Source: Chitinophagales bacterium (lineage in GTDB: Bacteria; Bacteroidota; Bacteroidia; Chitinophagales; Chitinophagaceae). Taken from it: DNA of 64,000 bases. The notes under the pieces were generated by a model. That model worked only from the letters and a program-made list of their open reading frames with translations. It did not search any database and was not told the origin of the DNA. This document shows, one piece after another, positions 53,692 through 62,659 of this stretch. The DNA is taken from assembly GCA_015655015.1 (NCBI GenBank), contig JAATFV010000116.1:62001-126000 (forward strand), read 5' to 3'. Each line of letters opens with the position of its first letter. Positions within the stretch are counted from its first letter, which is position 1. The position numbers were made by a program, and so were the translations under genes.

Positions 53692-53868
53692 CTACTTGGA
53701 AATGGGAGTAAGAGCTCTGGCGAGATTTTGGTATGGAGCTGTGTGATTACCATCTTTATCAAGAATACCGGCATTTTGCAAAGAGCGGATAGCTTCTTCG
53801 CGGGTATACCCTTTCTTTAGCTTTTCTTTAGCTAAATCTATTAGATCCTTGATATCATTCTCGCTCAT
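53692..53868 (-). CDS. Small partner of ART-like protein, putative antitoxin
   Basis: A 58-residue protein (MSENDIKDLIDLAKEKLKKG, TREEAIRSLQNAG, ILDKDGNHTAPYQNLARALT). Two helices precede a loop with a conserved DKDG and PYQNL. It starts 23 nt before the ART-like gene, the classical order antitoxin then toxin. A related but frameshifted copy lies after the ART gene. I chose ATG 53868 because the CAAAAATA -7 box at 53887-53894 lies above it, leaving no room for the longer frame from 53889. Antitoxin role is inference. Confidence 0.7.
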   Translation of the reverse strand: MSENDIKDLIDLAKEKLKKGYTREEAIRSLQNAGILDKDGNHTAPYQNLARALTPISK

Positions 53869-53886
53869 CGTCGTATGATTGTACCA

Positions 53887-53894
53887 CAAAAATA
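53887..53894 (-). promoter_or_regulatory. -7 box of the ART module
   Basis: On the minus strand TATTTTTG fits TAnnTTTG; the start of transcription would be near 53880, twelve nt before the ATG of the first small gene. No TTTG is placed 19-20 nt upstream, so it is a half-match. Confidence 0.45.
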
Positions 53895-54003
53895 AATAAC
53901 TTCTTCATATCCCATAAAGTTTTTTTTACACAACACATATTCATGAGTATCTCACCGGAATTACCCGGAAAGGACTATTTTGAGCGCAATTACCAAATTC
54001 ACT

Positions 54004-55827
54004 ATGCGCCAAATCATCCTTTCCCTTGCTCTTATTTATTGCCTCCAGGCCGCCGTCGCCCAGCGGATCAGCTATATCGTCTCTTTCCCGAATATCGCCC
54101 ATCATGAGGCGAAAGTCGAGCTCGTCGCCAGCGACATCCCCACCCGGAACGCCGTCTTCCGCATGAGCCGCTCTTCTCCCGGTCGTTATGCCACCCATGA
54201 ATTCGGGAAGAATATCTATGATATAAAAGCGTTCGATCAGCAAGGCAAACCGGTGACCATCACCCGCACCGATGGAGATGTATACGAAGTGTCCCGCCAC
54301 AACGGTTACCTCCGCGTAGAATACACCCTCTACGGTAATTATGCAGACGGCACCTACGCAGGGATCGATCCCTCCGGCATCCACCTCAATATGCCTGCCG
54401 CTTTTTTATGGATGAAAGGAGTGGACAATATCCCCATCACCATCCATTTTAATGTTCCCGACTCCCTGCACTGGAGTATCGCCACACAATTACAGACCAC
54501 CAATGATCCCTGGACCTTTACGGCCAGGAGCTTTCAATATTTTATGGACTGCCCCACTAAGATCGGGGCCCTGCGCTACCGGAAATGGGACATAAAGAAC
54601 CCGGACGGGAAAACCTATGCTTTCCGCATCGCGCTCGATGGTGACGGCGAGGATAGTATATTCACCGCCTTCAGCACAAAGGTGCAAAAGATCGTGCAGC
54701 AGGCGCAGGCAGTATTCGGGGAAACACCCGCCTATGACTATGGCGTCTATACTTTTCTGGCCAGCATTAATCCGTTTGTACACGGGGACGGTATGGAACA
54801 CCGCAATTCCACCATGATCAGCATCCCCGTGAATTTCCATGGCGATGACTTCCTGCTGGGTGTATTCGCACATGAATTTTTCCATTGCTGGAATGTCAAA
54901 CGCATCCGCCCCAGAACATTGGAGCCTTTTAATTTCGAAAAGAGCAACATGAGCCATGAGCTGTGGTTTGCAGAAGGTTTTACCCAGTACTATGGCGACC
55001 TGCTGGTACTTCGTTCGGGAGTTGGCAAGGACACGGAATATGTAAAGACCACCCTGACCAGCCTGATCAATGTAAAAATGAATACCCCGGGAGCCCGGCT
55101 TTACTCCCCGGTGGATGCCAGCCGGATGGCAGTCTTCGTTGACGCCGGCGTCTCCGTGGACAAAACCAATTACCCTAATATCTACAGTTCCTATTACCCT
55201 TATGGCGGAGCCATCGCCCTGGCGCTCGACCTGGAGCTGAGAACCCATTATCAAAAGACCCTGGATGACTACATGCAGGCCGCCTGGAAAAAATTCGGCA
55301 AACCGGAAGTCCCTTACACCGTCTCAGGACTGGAAGAGGTGCTGGGGTCAGTAACAGGAGATAAAAAGTTTGCTGCTGCCTATTTCGAAAGATACATTTA
55401 TGGTCATGAGGCGATCGACTATGGTTCGCTGTTGTCTGCAGCGGGATTCCAATTGAAAAAAACAGCCGAAGGAAAGGCCTGGATCGGGAATACCCGTTAT
55501 ACCGGGAAGGAAGGATTGATCATCGCCGGTAATACCCTGCGGGGAACCCCTTTATACGATGCCGGACTGGATGTGGATGACAAGATAGAATCAATAGATA
55601 ACCAACCGGTCAGGACTTTGGCAGATCTGACGAAAGTTCTTGAGGCCCATTCCCCGGGAGCCACCGTATCCATTCACTATTTGCACCATACGGAAGAGAT
55701 GACAGCCAGGATCCAATTGCAGGAGGATCCTGCCGTGTCTGTGGTAACGTATGAGAAGGCCGGGCTGCCGGTGACGCCGGCGATCCTGCAGTTCAGGAAA
55801 AGCTGGCTGGGGGGAAAAACATTGTAG
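54004..55827 (+). CDS. M61 glycyl aminopeptidase family, secreted, with PDZ
   Basis: A 607-residue exported peptidase. The signal peptide is MRQIILSLALIYCLQAAVAQ. The N-terminal beta-sandwich (residues 20-190) precedes a catalytic gluzincin domain with FAHEFFHCWNVKRIRP (HExxH) and the downstream Glu in ELWFAEGFTQYYGDL. A PDZ domain follows near residues 480-570 (AGLDVDDKIESIDNQPVRTL). M61 enzymes prefer Gly/Ala at the N-terminus of substrates. The longer frame begins TTG at 53980; ATG 54004 gives the proper signal peptide. Confidence 0.92.
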   Translation: MRQIILSLALIYCLQAAVAQRISYIVSFPNIAHHEAKVELVASDIPTRNAVFRMSRSSPGRYATHEFGKNIYDIKAFDQQGKPVTITRTDGDVYEVSRHNGYLRVEYTLYGNYADGTYAGIDPSGIHLNMPAAFLWMKGVDNIPITIHFNVPDSLHWSIATQLQTTNDPWTFTARSFQYFMDCPTKIGALRYRKWDIKNPDGKTYAFRIALDGDGEDSIFTAFSTKVQKIVQQAQAVFGETPAYDYGVYTFLASINPFVHGDGMEHRNSTMISIPVNFHGDDFLLGVFAHEFFHCWNVKRIRPRTLEPFNFEKSNMSHELWFAEGFTQYYGDLLVLRSGVGKDTEYVKTTLTSLINVKMNTPGARLYSPVDASRMAVFVDAGVSVDKTNYPNIYSSYYPYGGAIALALDLELRTHYQKTLDDYMQAAWKKFGKPEVPYTVSGLEEVLGSVTGDKKFAAAYFERYIYGHEAIDYGSLLSAAGFQLKKTAEGKAWIGNTRYTGKEGLIIAGNTLRGTPLYDAGLDVDDKIESIDNQPVRTLADLTKVLEAHSPGATVSIHYLHHTEEMTARIQLQEDPAVSVVTYEKAGLPVTPAILQFRKSWLGGKTL

Positions 55828-55887
55828 ACGGCAGGAACACCGACCACACTATTATCATATTCATTCTCTGCACAAAAAATAACTACT

Positions 55888-56367
55888 ATGGGAATAAGGC
55901 GGGCACGTGTAAGCGACTGGAAGCAAATCCGCTTACTGCTGGACCAGCTGGAATACCCGGGAACGGAAAAATTCCTGGAAGCCCGGATCGAAAAGCTGGT
56001 GAATGATCCGGATGAGGCATTATTAGTATATGAAGAAGGAGAAACGCCCGGGAAACCGCCGGGAAATCAGGAAGAAGAGCAACAACAGCCGGAAAGAAGG
56101 ATCCTGGCCTTCCTTTCCCTGCATTTCATTCCGCAGATCGCCCTGGAAGGTGATTTTGCCCGGATCAGCTATTTTGCCGTGAACGAAAGAGCCCGCGGCG
56201 GAGGGATCGGGCTGGCCCTGGAAGAATATGTCACCACCCTGGCCAGCGAAAGAGGGTGTCAACTGGTCGAAGTTCATTGCCATACCCGCCGGGAGCGGGC
56301 CCATGCCTTTTATTTCCGGCAGGGGTACGAAGAATCTCCTAAATATCTGATTAAGAGACTAAAATGA
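55888..56367 (+). CDS. GNAT acetyltransferase
   Basis: A 159-residue N-acetyltransferase. RARVSDWKQIRLLLDQLEY opens the fold; FARISYFAVNERARGGGIGLAL is motif A with R-x-x-G-x-G binding acetyl-CoA; ERAHAFYFRQGYEES is the C-terminal motif B. An insert rich in Glu/Pro/Gln at about residues 51-70 (EGETPGKPPGNQEEEQQQPE) interrupts the strand order. The substrate is unknown. It follows the M61 gene by 60 nt on the same strand. Confidence 0.85.
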   Translation: MGIRRARVSDWKQIRLLLDQLEYPGTEKFLEARIEKLVNDPDEALLVYEEGETPGKPPGNQEEEQQQPERRILAFLSLHFIPQIALEGDFARISYFAVNERARGGGIGLALEEYVTTLASERGCQLVEVHCHTRRERAHAFYFRQGYEESPKYLIKRLK

Positions 56368-56518
56368 GCTACAATGGATCTAAATAAGTCACACAGCTCC
56401 TGGCGGATGAACATCCCGCAAACATCCCGCACCCTGTACAGCGAAGTTCCCCAGGAGGTATAGTAATTGCATAACCTTAAAGAGACAGTATTATTTATTC
56501 TCTTAAAAATCTACAGCT

Positions 56519-56980
56519 ATGGATGCACTACAAAATATCCGGCAATGGAGTGTTACTCATCATCCCCGCTGGCTGGTGATAGTACGGGTAGCCTTGGGCC
56601 TGTTCCTTTTCATGAAAGGAATTACATTCATGAGTAATGCTACGCTGCTCGAAAGATTGTTATCGGGAAGCGCCTTCTCCAGTAGTGTAGGCTGGCTGGC
56701 AATTGCCATCACGATTGCAAACCTGCTGGGGGGGTTTATGCTCACCGTGGGACTGATGACCCGCCTGGTCGCCCTGCTGGAGATACCCATTCTTCTGGGA
56801 GCGATCATCTTTATCAATGCACAGAGAGGAGGATTTGCCGCGGGGTCGGAGCTGGGTCTGGCAGTGGTCGTACTACTGCTGCTGATCTTTTTCCTTATAG
56901 AAGGTGGCGGCCCGCTATCCCTGGACGGCTATTTCAGCAAGAACCGGGGACGAAATGTCCGGGGGACGAATATGCCCTAA
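56519..56980 (+). CDS. DoxX family membrane protein
   Basis: A 153-residue protein with four hydrophobic helices (VIVRVALGLFLFMKGITF; VGWLAIAITIANLLGGFML; MTRLVALLEIPILLGAIIF; GLAVVVLLLLIFFLIEGGG). This is the DoxX/SURF4 fold, and the R near position 23 with G-x-x-x-x-K-G and the last E-G-G match the family. Role in redox or thiosulfate processes is known for some members; not assigned here. Confidence 0.85.
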   Translation: MDALQNIRQWSVTHHPRWLVIVRVALGLFLFMKGITFMSNATLLERLLSGSAFSSSVGWLAIAITIANLLGGFMLTVGLMTRLVALLEIPILLGAIIFINAQRGGFAAGSELGLAVVVLLLLIFFLIEGGGPLSLDGYFSKNRGRNVRGTNMP

Positions 56981-57006
56981 CCTAACTAAGTAAGCCACAG
57001 GCTTAG

Positions 57007-57153
57007 TGCCCGAAGGGCAATCAGTAGACTCGGACCTTACGGTCCAACCGGGCCGAAGGCCCGCTCTCCCACCAGGCGAAGCGCAGGTCTGAAAAACAAG
57101 GCACTACGATCCGTACACAGATAAACAAGGCACTACGATGCGTGCACAAAGGA
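57007..57153. repeat. Cluster of short palindromes and a direct repeat
   Basis: Three GAA/TTAC-loop hairpins follow one another: TGCCC-GAA-GGGCA (57007-57019), GGACC-TTAC-GGTCC (57032-57045), CGGGCC-GAA-GGCCCG (57049-57063). A 28-nt direct repeat follows (57093-57120 and 57124-57151, starting AACAAGGCACTACGAT). The 295-nt gap from 56981 to 57276 holds no gene. Confidence 0.7.
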
Positions 57154-57194
57154 ACCAAATCTGCATAGAAAGCTAATACGCCATCAAACAATAA

Positions 57195-57228
57195 CATAAA
57201 AAAAAGGACGATCCTCGCGGATCGTCCT
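57195..57228 (-). terminator. Intrinsic terminator
   Basis: Minus strand: 10-bp perfect stem (AGGACGATCC/GGATCGTCCT, loop GCGA) followed by eight or more T. It ends the lipoprotein gene at 57277. Confidence 0.9.
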
Positions 57229-57276
57229 CTTGCAAATTATTCTCCAGGGTAGATACTTTGTTTTGTAGGGCCGGGG

Positions 57277-58392
57277 TTATTGATACTGTATGTAAATCGG
57301 CTTCGGCTTCTGGCTCAGCACTTCCACCGGCGTAAGCATCCTGCTCTTAGCCTTGCGGATATCATTTTTATAGAACAATTTGAACCCGGTGAATTGTACC
57401 GGCTCTATTGAAATATAGGATTTATAGCTGTCATATTTCAGCGTTGGCTCTCCCCATCCGTCCATGTCCATCACAATCTGAACCTCAGGACGTTTCTGGA
57501 TGCTCTTATAATTCGTGATCATCGGGCGGGTAAAGCGATGGACGACCAGGATCTTGGGAGGCAGGTTGTTCGCCCTGACCAGTCCGGCCAGGTAATTGGA
57601 GACAAAATTCACATCGGAGGCATCCATAGTGCCGATGACAGTGCCTGGCTTTTTGCCTGTTTTCATGGAGAATTCAGGATCGATACCCAGGTGGACCTGG
57701 GGCATTTTCAGATACTTCTCCAATTGGGGAATCTCGGCCTGTACATTACTGAACCCTACCTGCACATCCAAAAAGACCAGCGCATGGATGCGGGCAGCCA
57801 GGTTGATCACGGAATCGATCTGTTTAGCCGGCATCCGCAGGCGATATTTGCCATCTTTTCCCGGACTGCCCTGGGCCGTAGCAGCGATATAATGCAGCGC
57901 AGGCTGAACGGGCGTGGCAGGATCGGCAGCTTCCCATTTTTTGATCTCTGCGCCTAACATTTTCAGCATCTCATTCGGAGGATATTCTCCCAGCACCCCC
58001 ATCTTCCTGGAATAAAAGTTCCCATAATAGGCCACAATCCTTTTGAAAGGAAGAATGGCCCCTGCCAGGGGATAAACCGTCTTTACCGGCCAGCGGCCGG
58101 AAGAATCGCCATTGGCCAGTTCCGCCAGCTTTTTATTATAGAGAGCCGTATCCAGCGGCCCCCGGGGAGGATCATTCACAGGGTTGATAATGGCAGTATC
58201 TTTGGCAGCAGCGGTTACAGCGCCTTTTGTGCCGGCGGAGTCCCCACCCCGCTGAGCGGCTTCGGAACGCCCGCTGCAGCTGCTCATGACCATGGCAAAA
58301 CAACAGGCCCCGGACAGGCAGAATGTCCTCAGCGCCTGATAAGAAATATTCATTCCGGATGTGTACTGTAAAGAGTCTTTATGCTGCGGCAT
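57277..58392 (-). CDS. Secreted lipoprotein, putative TIM-barrel glycosidase-like
   Basis: A 371-residue protein with a long polar start, a hydrophobic core (LSGACCFAMVMS) and lipobox MSSC near residue 39. A Ser/Ala/Gly-rich linker precedes the body, which runs AYYGNFYSRKMGVLGEYPPNEML, HYIAATAQGSPGKDGKYRL, then VFLDVQVGFSNVQ and VHLGIDPEFSM, ending PIYIQYQ. The pattern resembles cell-surface lipoproteins with a TIM-barrel-like fold known from actinobacteria. Function unknown. The start may be ATG 58353 (MNISYQ). Terminated at 57195-57228. Confidence 0.65.
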   Translation of the reverse strand: MPQHKDSLQYTSGMNISYQALRTFCLSGACCFAMVMSSCSGRSEAAQRGGDSAGTKGAVTAAAKDTAIINPVNDPPRGPLDTALYNKKLAELANGDSSGRWPVKTVYPLAGAILPFKRIVAYYGNFYSRKMGVLGEYPPNEMLKMLGAEIKKWEAADPATPVQPALHYIAATAQGSPGKDGKYRLRMPAKQIDSVINLAARIHALVFLDVQVGFSNVQAEIPQLEKYLKMPQVHLGIDPEFSMKTGKKPGTVIGTMDASDVNFVSNYLAGLVRANNLPPKILVVHRFTRPMITNYKSIQKRPEVQIVMDMDGWGEPTLKYDSYKSYISIEPVQFTGFKLFYKNDIRKAKSRMLTPVEVLSQKPKPIYIQYQ

Positions 58393-58508
58393 AGGATATC
58401 AAATAGTGTTTTTTTTTAAATAATCGTGCAAAGCTACTCCAAAACGAACCCATTTAAATTTTATTTCATAACAAAACCCTAAAAAATTGTGAAAAACCCG
58501 GCAAGGTT

Positions 58509-58553
58509 TTCAAAATTATTAGTCTACTTATTTTGTAGACTAATAATTTTGAA
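58509..58553. repeat. 19-bp perfect inverted repeat, 7-nt spacer
   Basis: Arms at 58509-58527 and 58535-58553 are exact complements (AAAATTATTAGTCTAC / GTAGACTAATAATTTT core). The site lies upstream of the lipoprotein gene (58392) and upstream of the tRNA-like gene. It has no T-run on either side, so it looks more like a protein-binding operator or a cruciform than a terminator. Confidence 0.8.
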
Positions 58554-58651
58554 CTATTTTGCCCTCGCATGCTGATCATACTACTTGTCAAAATAATAGT
58601 TGAGCTACGGGGACGCCGGCTGGCAGCGAGGCGGAGATTACCTTATACATG

Positions 58652-58722
58652 AGTTACGTGGCCGAGAGGCAAGGCGGAGGTCCGCAAGACCTTTTACGGA
58701 GGTTCGAATCCTTCCGTAACTA
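58652..58722 (+). tRNA. tRNA-Cys-like (GCA anticodon, C33)
   Basis: 71 nt fold as a cloverleaf. The acceptor stem AGTTACG/CGTAACT has seven perfect pairs. The D arm is GCC..GGC, the T arm GGAGG-TTCGAAT-CCTTC, and the anticodon loop CCGCAAG has GCA at 34-36. Position 33, almost always U, is C, and C32-G38 can pair, giving a five-nt loop. Position 73 is A, while tRNA-Cys has U73. So it is Cys-like by anticodon only, and a degenerate or unusual tRNA is likely. Confidence 0.7.
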
Positions 58723-58792
58723 CAAATGTCCGGAGCTTGAACCGGGTTACCGGTGGACAAATATTTTATAGCAACAATGGTTAGACCTTAGC

Positions 58793-58820
58793 GGGCGGTG
58801 TTTTCACACTGCCCTTTTTT
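58793..58820 (+). terminator. Intrinsic terminator after the tRNA-like gene
   Basis: Stem GGGCGGTGT/ACACTGCCC (one G-U), loop TTTC, then six T. It follows the tRNA-like gene by 70 nt. Between them a short hairpin ACCGG-GTTA-CCGGT lies at 58741-58754. Confidence 0.85.
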
Positions 58821-58864
58821 ATGGCGGATCCCGCCGGATCCGCCGAACGAGCGCCGGTTATCCT

Positions 58865-59182
58865 TTAAGGCTTGCCGCCCGGATTTATTCCATGAGGCCG
58901 CCCTTCACCTGGTGTACGAAAAATGATCCCGCCTCCGACCGGTCCGCGATCGACCGGCATATGGTCGATGGGTCTTCCGTTCGGCAATTGCCGGACAGGC
59001 ATGCGTTCTACAGAGGCCAGGTCCGGGATCCGGCAGGGCATGTGGTCCGGCCTTAGAATACGGATCGAATCGACCTTTCTAAGAAATAAAGGCCGAAAAT
59101 GAAGGGTGTCCCGGCCCCTCGGAACAAAAGTCTGCCCTAAAGCGGGACCGGCCGCCAACAGTAAAATGCATAGTATTTTCAT
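58865..59182 (-). CDS. Small secreted protein
   Basis: A 105-residue protein with a good signal peptide (MKILCILLLAAGPALGQ) and a mature part rich in Arg, Pro and Gly (RIPDLASVERMPVRQLPNGR). No domain recognised. The frame is open, but the composition of the second half is low in complexity. It may be a real exported peptide or a chance frame with a convincing leader. Confidence 0.45.
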   Translation of the reverse strand: MKILCILLLAAGPALGQTFVPRGRDTLHFRPLFLRKVDSIRILRPDHMPCRIPDLASVERMPVRQLPNGRPIDHMPVDRGPVGGGIIFRTPGEGRPHGINPGGKP

Positions 59183-59240
59183 AACACGTTTTCCCGGTAG
59201 ATGCAGGGAACCGGCAGATTACATAAGACGCCTCCTGATA

Positions 59241-59270
59241 AAACGAAAAAGCCCCGGTCAAAGGGCTCTT
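59241..59270 (-). terminator. Intrinsic terminator of pgi
   Basis: Minus strand: AGCCC and GGGCT form the stem around TTTGACCG, followed by TTTTTCGTTT. It lies 31 nt past the stop of pgi. Confidence 0.75.
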
Positions 59271-59300
59271 TCCTATTATTTATCTATACCGACCGGTGAT

Positions 59301-60929
59301 TTAACGCATCTTTTTAAATGCATTGATCAGCCCATTGGTAGAAGAATCATGACTGTACACCTCATCGGCATGCTGCAGCTCAGGAAGGATCTTCCCGGCC
59401 AGCTGTTTGCCCAGCTCCACCCCCCATTGGTCGAAAGTGTAAATATTCCAGATCACCCCCTGGACGAAGATCTTATGCTCGTACAGCGCGATCAGCTCAC
59501 CCAGGCTGAAAGGAGTGATCTCCTTCATAAGGAAAGAATTGGTGGGCCGGTTGCCGCTAAATGATTTATAAGGGATCAGCGCAGCAGGAACCTTCTCCGC
59601 CTCCAGCTCCTCTTTGGTCTTGCCATTCATCAGAGCCTGTGTCTGCGCAAAAAAATTGGAAAGCAGCTTCACATGGTGATCCCCGAGAGGATTGTGACTG
59701 ATAGCCGGAGCGATGAAATCGCAGGGGATCAGGGTAGTGCCCTGGTGGATCAGCTGGTAAAACGCATGCTGGCCATTGGTGCCGGGTTCGCCCCAGACAA
59801 CAGGACCGGTAGACCAGGACACAGGCTCGCCGTTGCGGTCGATCGTCTTCCCATTGCTCTCCATATTACCCTGTTGAAAATAAGCGGCAAACCGGTGCAT
59901 ATACTGATCATAAGGAAGGATAGCTTCCGTCTGTGATCCAAAGAAATTAGTATACCACAGGCCGATAAGGGCCATCGTCACCGGAATATTGTTTTCAAAA
60001 GGAGTCGTCCGGAAATGCACATCCGACTGATGCGCCCCCTTTAGCAGGGATTCGAAATTGTCATACCCGACAGAAAGGGCAATAGACAGTCCGATGGCGC
60101 TCCACAGGGAATACCGCCCCCCCACCCAATCCCAGAACTCAAACATATTGGCTTTGTCTATACCGAACTTCACCACCTCTTTCTCGTTGGTGGAGAGCGC
60201 CGCAAAATGTTTGGCCACCTGCTTCTCATCCTTTGCCGACTCCAGGAACCAGTCACGCGCCGAATGAGCATTGGTCATCGTCTCCTGGGTAGTAAAGGTC
60301 TTGGACGCAATGAGGAACAACGTCTCTTCCGGATTTACGTTCTTCAGCGTCTCTGCAATATGGGTCCCGTCGACATTGGAGACAAAATAAGGCTGGATAC
60401 CGGCTACCCAATAGGATTTGAGCGCTTCGGTCACCATCACAGGCCCCAGGTCGCTGCCGCCGATGCCGATATTGACAACGTATTTTATCTTTTTCCCGGT
60501 GTACCCTTTCCACTCCCCGCTATGTATCCTGGCGCAGAAAGCTTTCATCTGCCCAAGTACGCGCAAGACACCCGGCATAACGTCCTTCCCATCACTGTAT
60601 ACCGGACCGCCTGACAGATTACGGAGGGCCGTATGCAGGACTGAACGATCTTCCGTCTGGTTGATCTTTTCGCCGGTGAACATAGCCTCGATAGCCTCTT
60701 TCACCTTGCTCTCTTCCGCCAGCTGGCGAAGGAAGGTCATAGTCTTATCGGTAACGATATTCTTGGAGTAGTCGAACAGTATCCCGTCGAATATGATGGA
60801 ATATTTGGTGAACCTGTCCGGGTCCGCCTTGAAGAGGGAGCGCATATGCACGCCCTTGATCTCATTCTTGTAATGCTCTTCTAATCGCTGCCATGCTGCT
60901 GTCTGAGTGGGTGATACTTTCGGGAACAT
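59301..60929 (-). CDS. pgi: Glucose-6-phosphate isomerase
   Basis: A 542-residue enzyme of glycolysis that interconverts glucose-6-phosphate and fructose-6-phosphate. Family signatures are [35 protein letters not shown] (PGI signature 1), [12 protein letters not shown], and [16 protein letters not shown] (signature 2). The Glu and His of the active site fit in [14 protein letters not shown] and [12 protein letters not shown]. Length is normal. It starts 41 nt downstream of the ltaE stop on the same strand, so the two may be co-transcribed. Confidence 0.96.
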   Translation of the reverse strand: MFPKVSPTQTAAWQRLEEHYKNEIKGVHMRSLFKADPDRFTKYSIIFDGILFDYSKNIVTDKTMTFLRQLAEESKVKEAIEAMFTGEKINQTEDRSVLHTALRNLSGGPVYSDGKDVMPGVLRVLGQMKAFCARIHSGEWKGYTGKKIKYVVNIGIGGSDLGPVMVTEALKSYWVAGIQPYFVSNVDGTHIAETLKNVNPEETLFLIASKTFTTQETMTNAHSARDWFLESAKDEKQVAKHFAALSTNEKEVVKFGIDKANMFEFWDWVGGRYSLWSAIGLSIALSVGYDNFESLLKGAHQSDVHFRTTPFENNIPVTMALIGLWYTNFFGSQTEAILPYDQYMHRFAAYFQQGNMESNGKTIDRNGEPVSWSTGPVVWGEPGTNGQHAFYQLIHQGTTLIPCDFIAPAISHNPLGDHHVKLLSNFFAQTQALMNGKTKEELEAEKVPAALIPYKSFSGNRPTNSFLMKEITPFSLGELIALYEHKIFVQGVIWNIYTFDQWGVELGKQLAGKILPELQHADEVYSHDSSTNGLINAFKKMR

Positions 60930-60970
60930 ATGAAAAAAATTGTAGTTGCTGGTTTATGATAAATCCTGTC

Positions 60971-61987
60971 TTACAACGCCTCAATCACCCGGATAGTTCG
61001 TTCCACCATTTCCGGGGTAACGTCCAGATGGGTTACAAAACGTACCTGGTTCGAAGAAATGGCGATCGCCCGGATGCCCTGCTCTTTGAACTGATCAACT
61101 AAAGATTTAGTGCAGTAAGCCGACCCCACCTCAAAGATAATGATATTCGTATCGACGGGAAGGATGGAGGCCACGAAGTCCTTTTTCTCCAGCACCGCTG
61201 CAATCTGCCGGGCATGAGCGTGATCTTCAGCCAGTCTCTCCACATGGTGCTCCAGGGCATAGATACCGGCCGCAGCCATAAAACCGGCCTGCCTCATTCC
61301 TCCCCCAAACACCTTTCGGACCCTCCTCGCCTGCCGGATAAAGGCCGCCGGTCCTATTAAAATACTCCCGATGGGACAACCCAATCCCTTGTTCAGGCAT
61401 ACGGAAATGCTATCGAATAGCTGCCCGTAGGAGGCAGCCGTCTGTTTCGTTGCGACCAGGGCATTAAAGAGCCTGGCCCCGTCCAAATGGAGCTTCAGCT
61501 GATTGTCCTGGCAGACCTGGCGGATCTTTCCGATCTCTTCCGGGTCATAACAGCTGCCCCCTCCCCTGTTAGCCGTATTTTCCAGGGATACCAGGGAAGT
61601 CCGTGCCTTGTGTACATCATCGGGGTTGATAGCTGCCGATACCTGTTCCGCCGTGATACGTCCCCGGTCCCCGTCGAGAGCGCGTACCTGGGCGCCGGAG
61701 TTGAAAGCGATGCCGCCGCCTTCATAGATATACACATGGGAACTTTTCTCACAGATCACTTCATCTCCCGGTAAGGTATGGCATTTTATAGCGATCTGGT
61801 TGGACATGGTGCCGCTCGGACAGTAAAGGGCTGCTTCCATCCCAAACAACCGGGTGGCCATGGCTTCCAGCTGGTTGATGGAGGGGTCTTCCCCAAAAAC
61901 ATCATCTCCCACCTGTGCCTCCATCATGGCCTGTAACATAGCGGGCGTCGGGCGTGTAACGGTATCAGAACGAAGGTCGATCGTCAT
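60971..61987 (-). CDS. ltaE: Low-specificity L-threonine aldolase
   Basis: A 338-residue PLP enzyme that splits L-threonine/allo-threonine to glycine and acetaldehyde. [16 protein letters not shown] is the family start. [14 protein letters not shown] holds the PLP-binding Asp and Arg; [13 protein letters not shown] contains the Schiff-base lysine near residue 199. The protein ends [16 protein letters not shown]. It precedes pgi by 41 nt on the same strand. Confidence 0.94.
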   Translation of the reverse strand: MTIDLRSDTVTRPTPAMLQAMMEAQVGDDVFGEDPSINQLEAMATRLFGMEAALYCPSGTMSNQIAIKCHTLPGDEVICEKSSHVYIYEGGGIAFNSGAQVRALDGDRGRITAEQVSAAINPDDVHKARTSLVSLENTANRGGGSCYDPEEIGKIRQVCQDNQLKLHLDGARLFNALVATKQTAASYGQLFDSISVCLNKGLGCPIGSILIGPAAFIRQARRVRKVFGGGMRQAGFMAAAGIYALEHHVERLAEDHAHARQIAAVLEKKDFVASILPVDTNIIIFEVGSAYCTKSLVDQFKEQGIRAIAISSNQVRFVTHLDVTPEMVERTIRVIEAL

Positions 61988-62356
61988 AGAACTATAAAAT
62001 TGGACCGAAAAAGCGCTTTTTGGAAAGTCAGCGCCTGTCCGGTAAATAAGCTGATTTAAGCAGGCTGCAAATTAATGGGATTTCAGCAGATTCCGGTGGG
62101 TAAAATGAGGATCACCCTGCTAAGAAAAAGAAGAGAACCGGGAAGAGGGGGGAAACAGGAAGACTATGAAAAAGGGGAACAGGAAAAAAACCTAAAAAGG
62201 GGAACAGGAAAAAACCATAAAAAAAGGAGCCTTTAAAAGGCTCCATTCCCTATTGCGGCAGGCATTCTGCCCATCAGGCGATCTGGCCATAAAAAGTGCC
62301 CGGCCCGATATCCGCTTGTTAAAAATTCAGCGCGGGAGAGGCACAGACCAGTCTGC
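61988..62356. other. Intergenic region with repeats and terminator
   Basis: No gene is seen. A 24-nt A-rich direct repeat stands at 62169-62192 and 62194-62216 (AAAAAGGGGAACAGGAAAAAA). A minus-strand terminator follows at 62219-62244. The promoter of ltaE should lie near 62000-62060 but has no clear TAnnTTTG match. Confidence 0.5.
62219..62244 (-). terminator. Intrinsic terminator of the YtxH gene
   Basis: Minus strand: stem GGAGCC(TTT)/(AAA)GGCTCC followed by seven T. It lies 113 nt past the stop of the YtxH-family gene. Confidence 0.7.
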
Positions 62357-62659
62357 CTATGACAATGCCTGTTCCTTAATATTGTTCCCCTTGGCCTTGG
62401 CAGCCTGGATCAGTTCGAGAACACGGTCGCGCACATCGCCTTTCAATCCTTCTGTCTCTCTTTCAAAAATATCTTTCAGCTCATCCAGCTCGTCGGCTGT
62501 CACCCCTCTTAATTGCCTCAGCTTCTTCTTTAAAGAATGGGCGGTATCGGAAATACGCTGACGTGTTTCGCTTCCTTCAGCAGGGGCGACCAATACACCA
62601 ATGGCAACACCTGCCACCAAACCGGACAAGGCGCCTATTAAAATCTTTTGAGCACTCAT
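62357..62659 (-). CDS. YtxH domain-containing protein
   Basis: A 100-residue protein. One glycine-rich hydrophobic helix near residues 6-28 (ILIGALSGLVAGVAIGVLVAP) is followed by EGSETRQRISDTAHSLKKKL and a helical, charged tail (DELDELKDIFERETEGLKG), the classical YtxH (gas-vesicle-like) pattern. It is membrane-anchored with a cytoplasmic helix. Members are linked to general stress, without known activity. It is divergent from prfB. Confidence 0.85.
   Translation of the reverse strand: MSAQKILIGALSGLVAGVAIGVLVAPAEGSETRQRISDTAHSLKKKLRQLRGVTADELDELKDIFERETEGLKGDVRDRVLELIQAAKAKGNNIKEQALS

Noticed and set aside
58560..58650. A second tRNA just before the Cys-like tRNA
   Set aside because: GGCAGCGAGGCGGAG recalls part of a D-arm, but no acceptor or T stem pairs with it.
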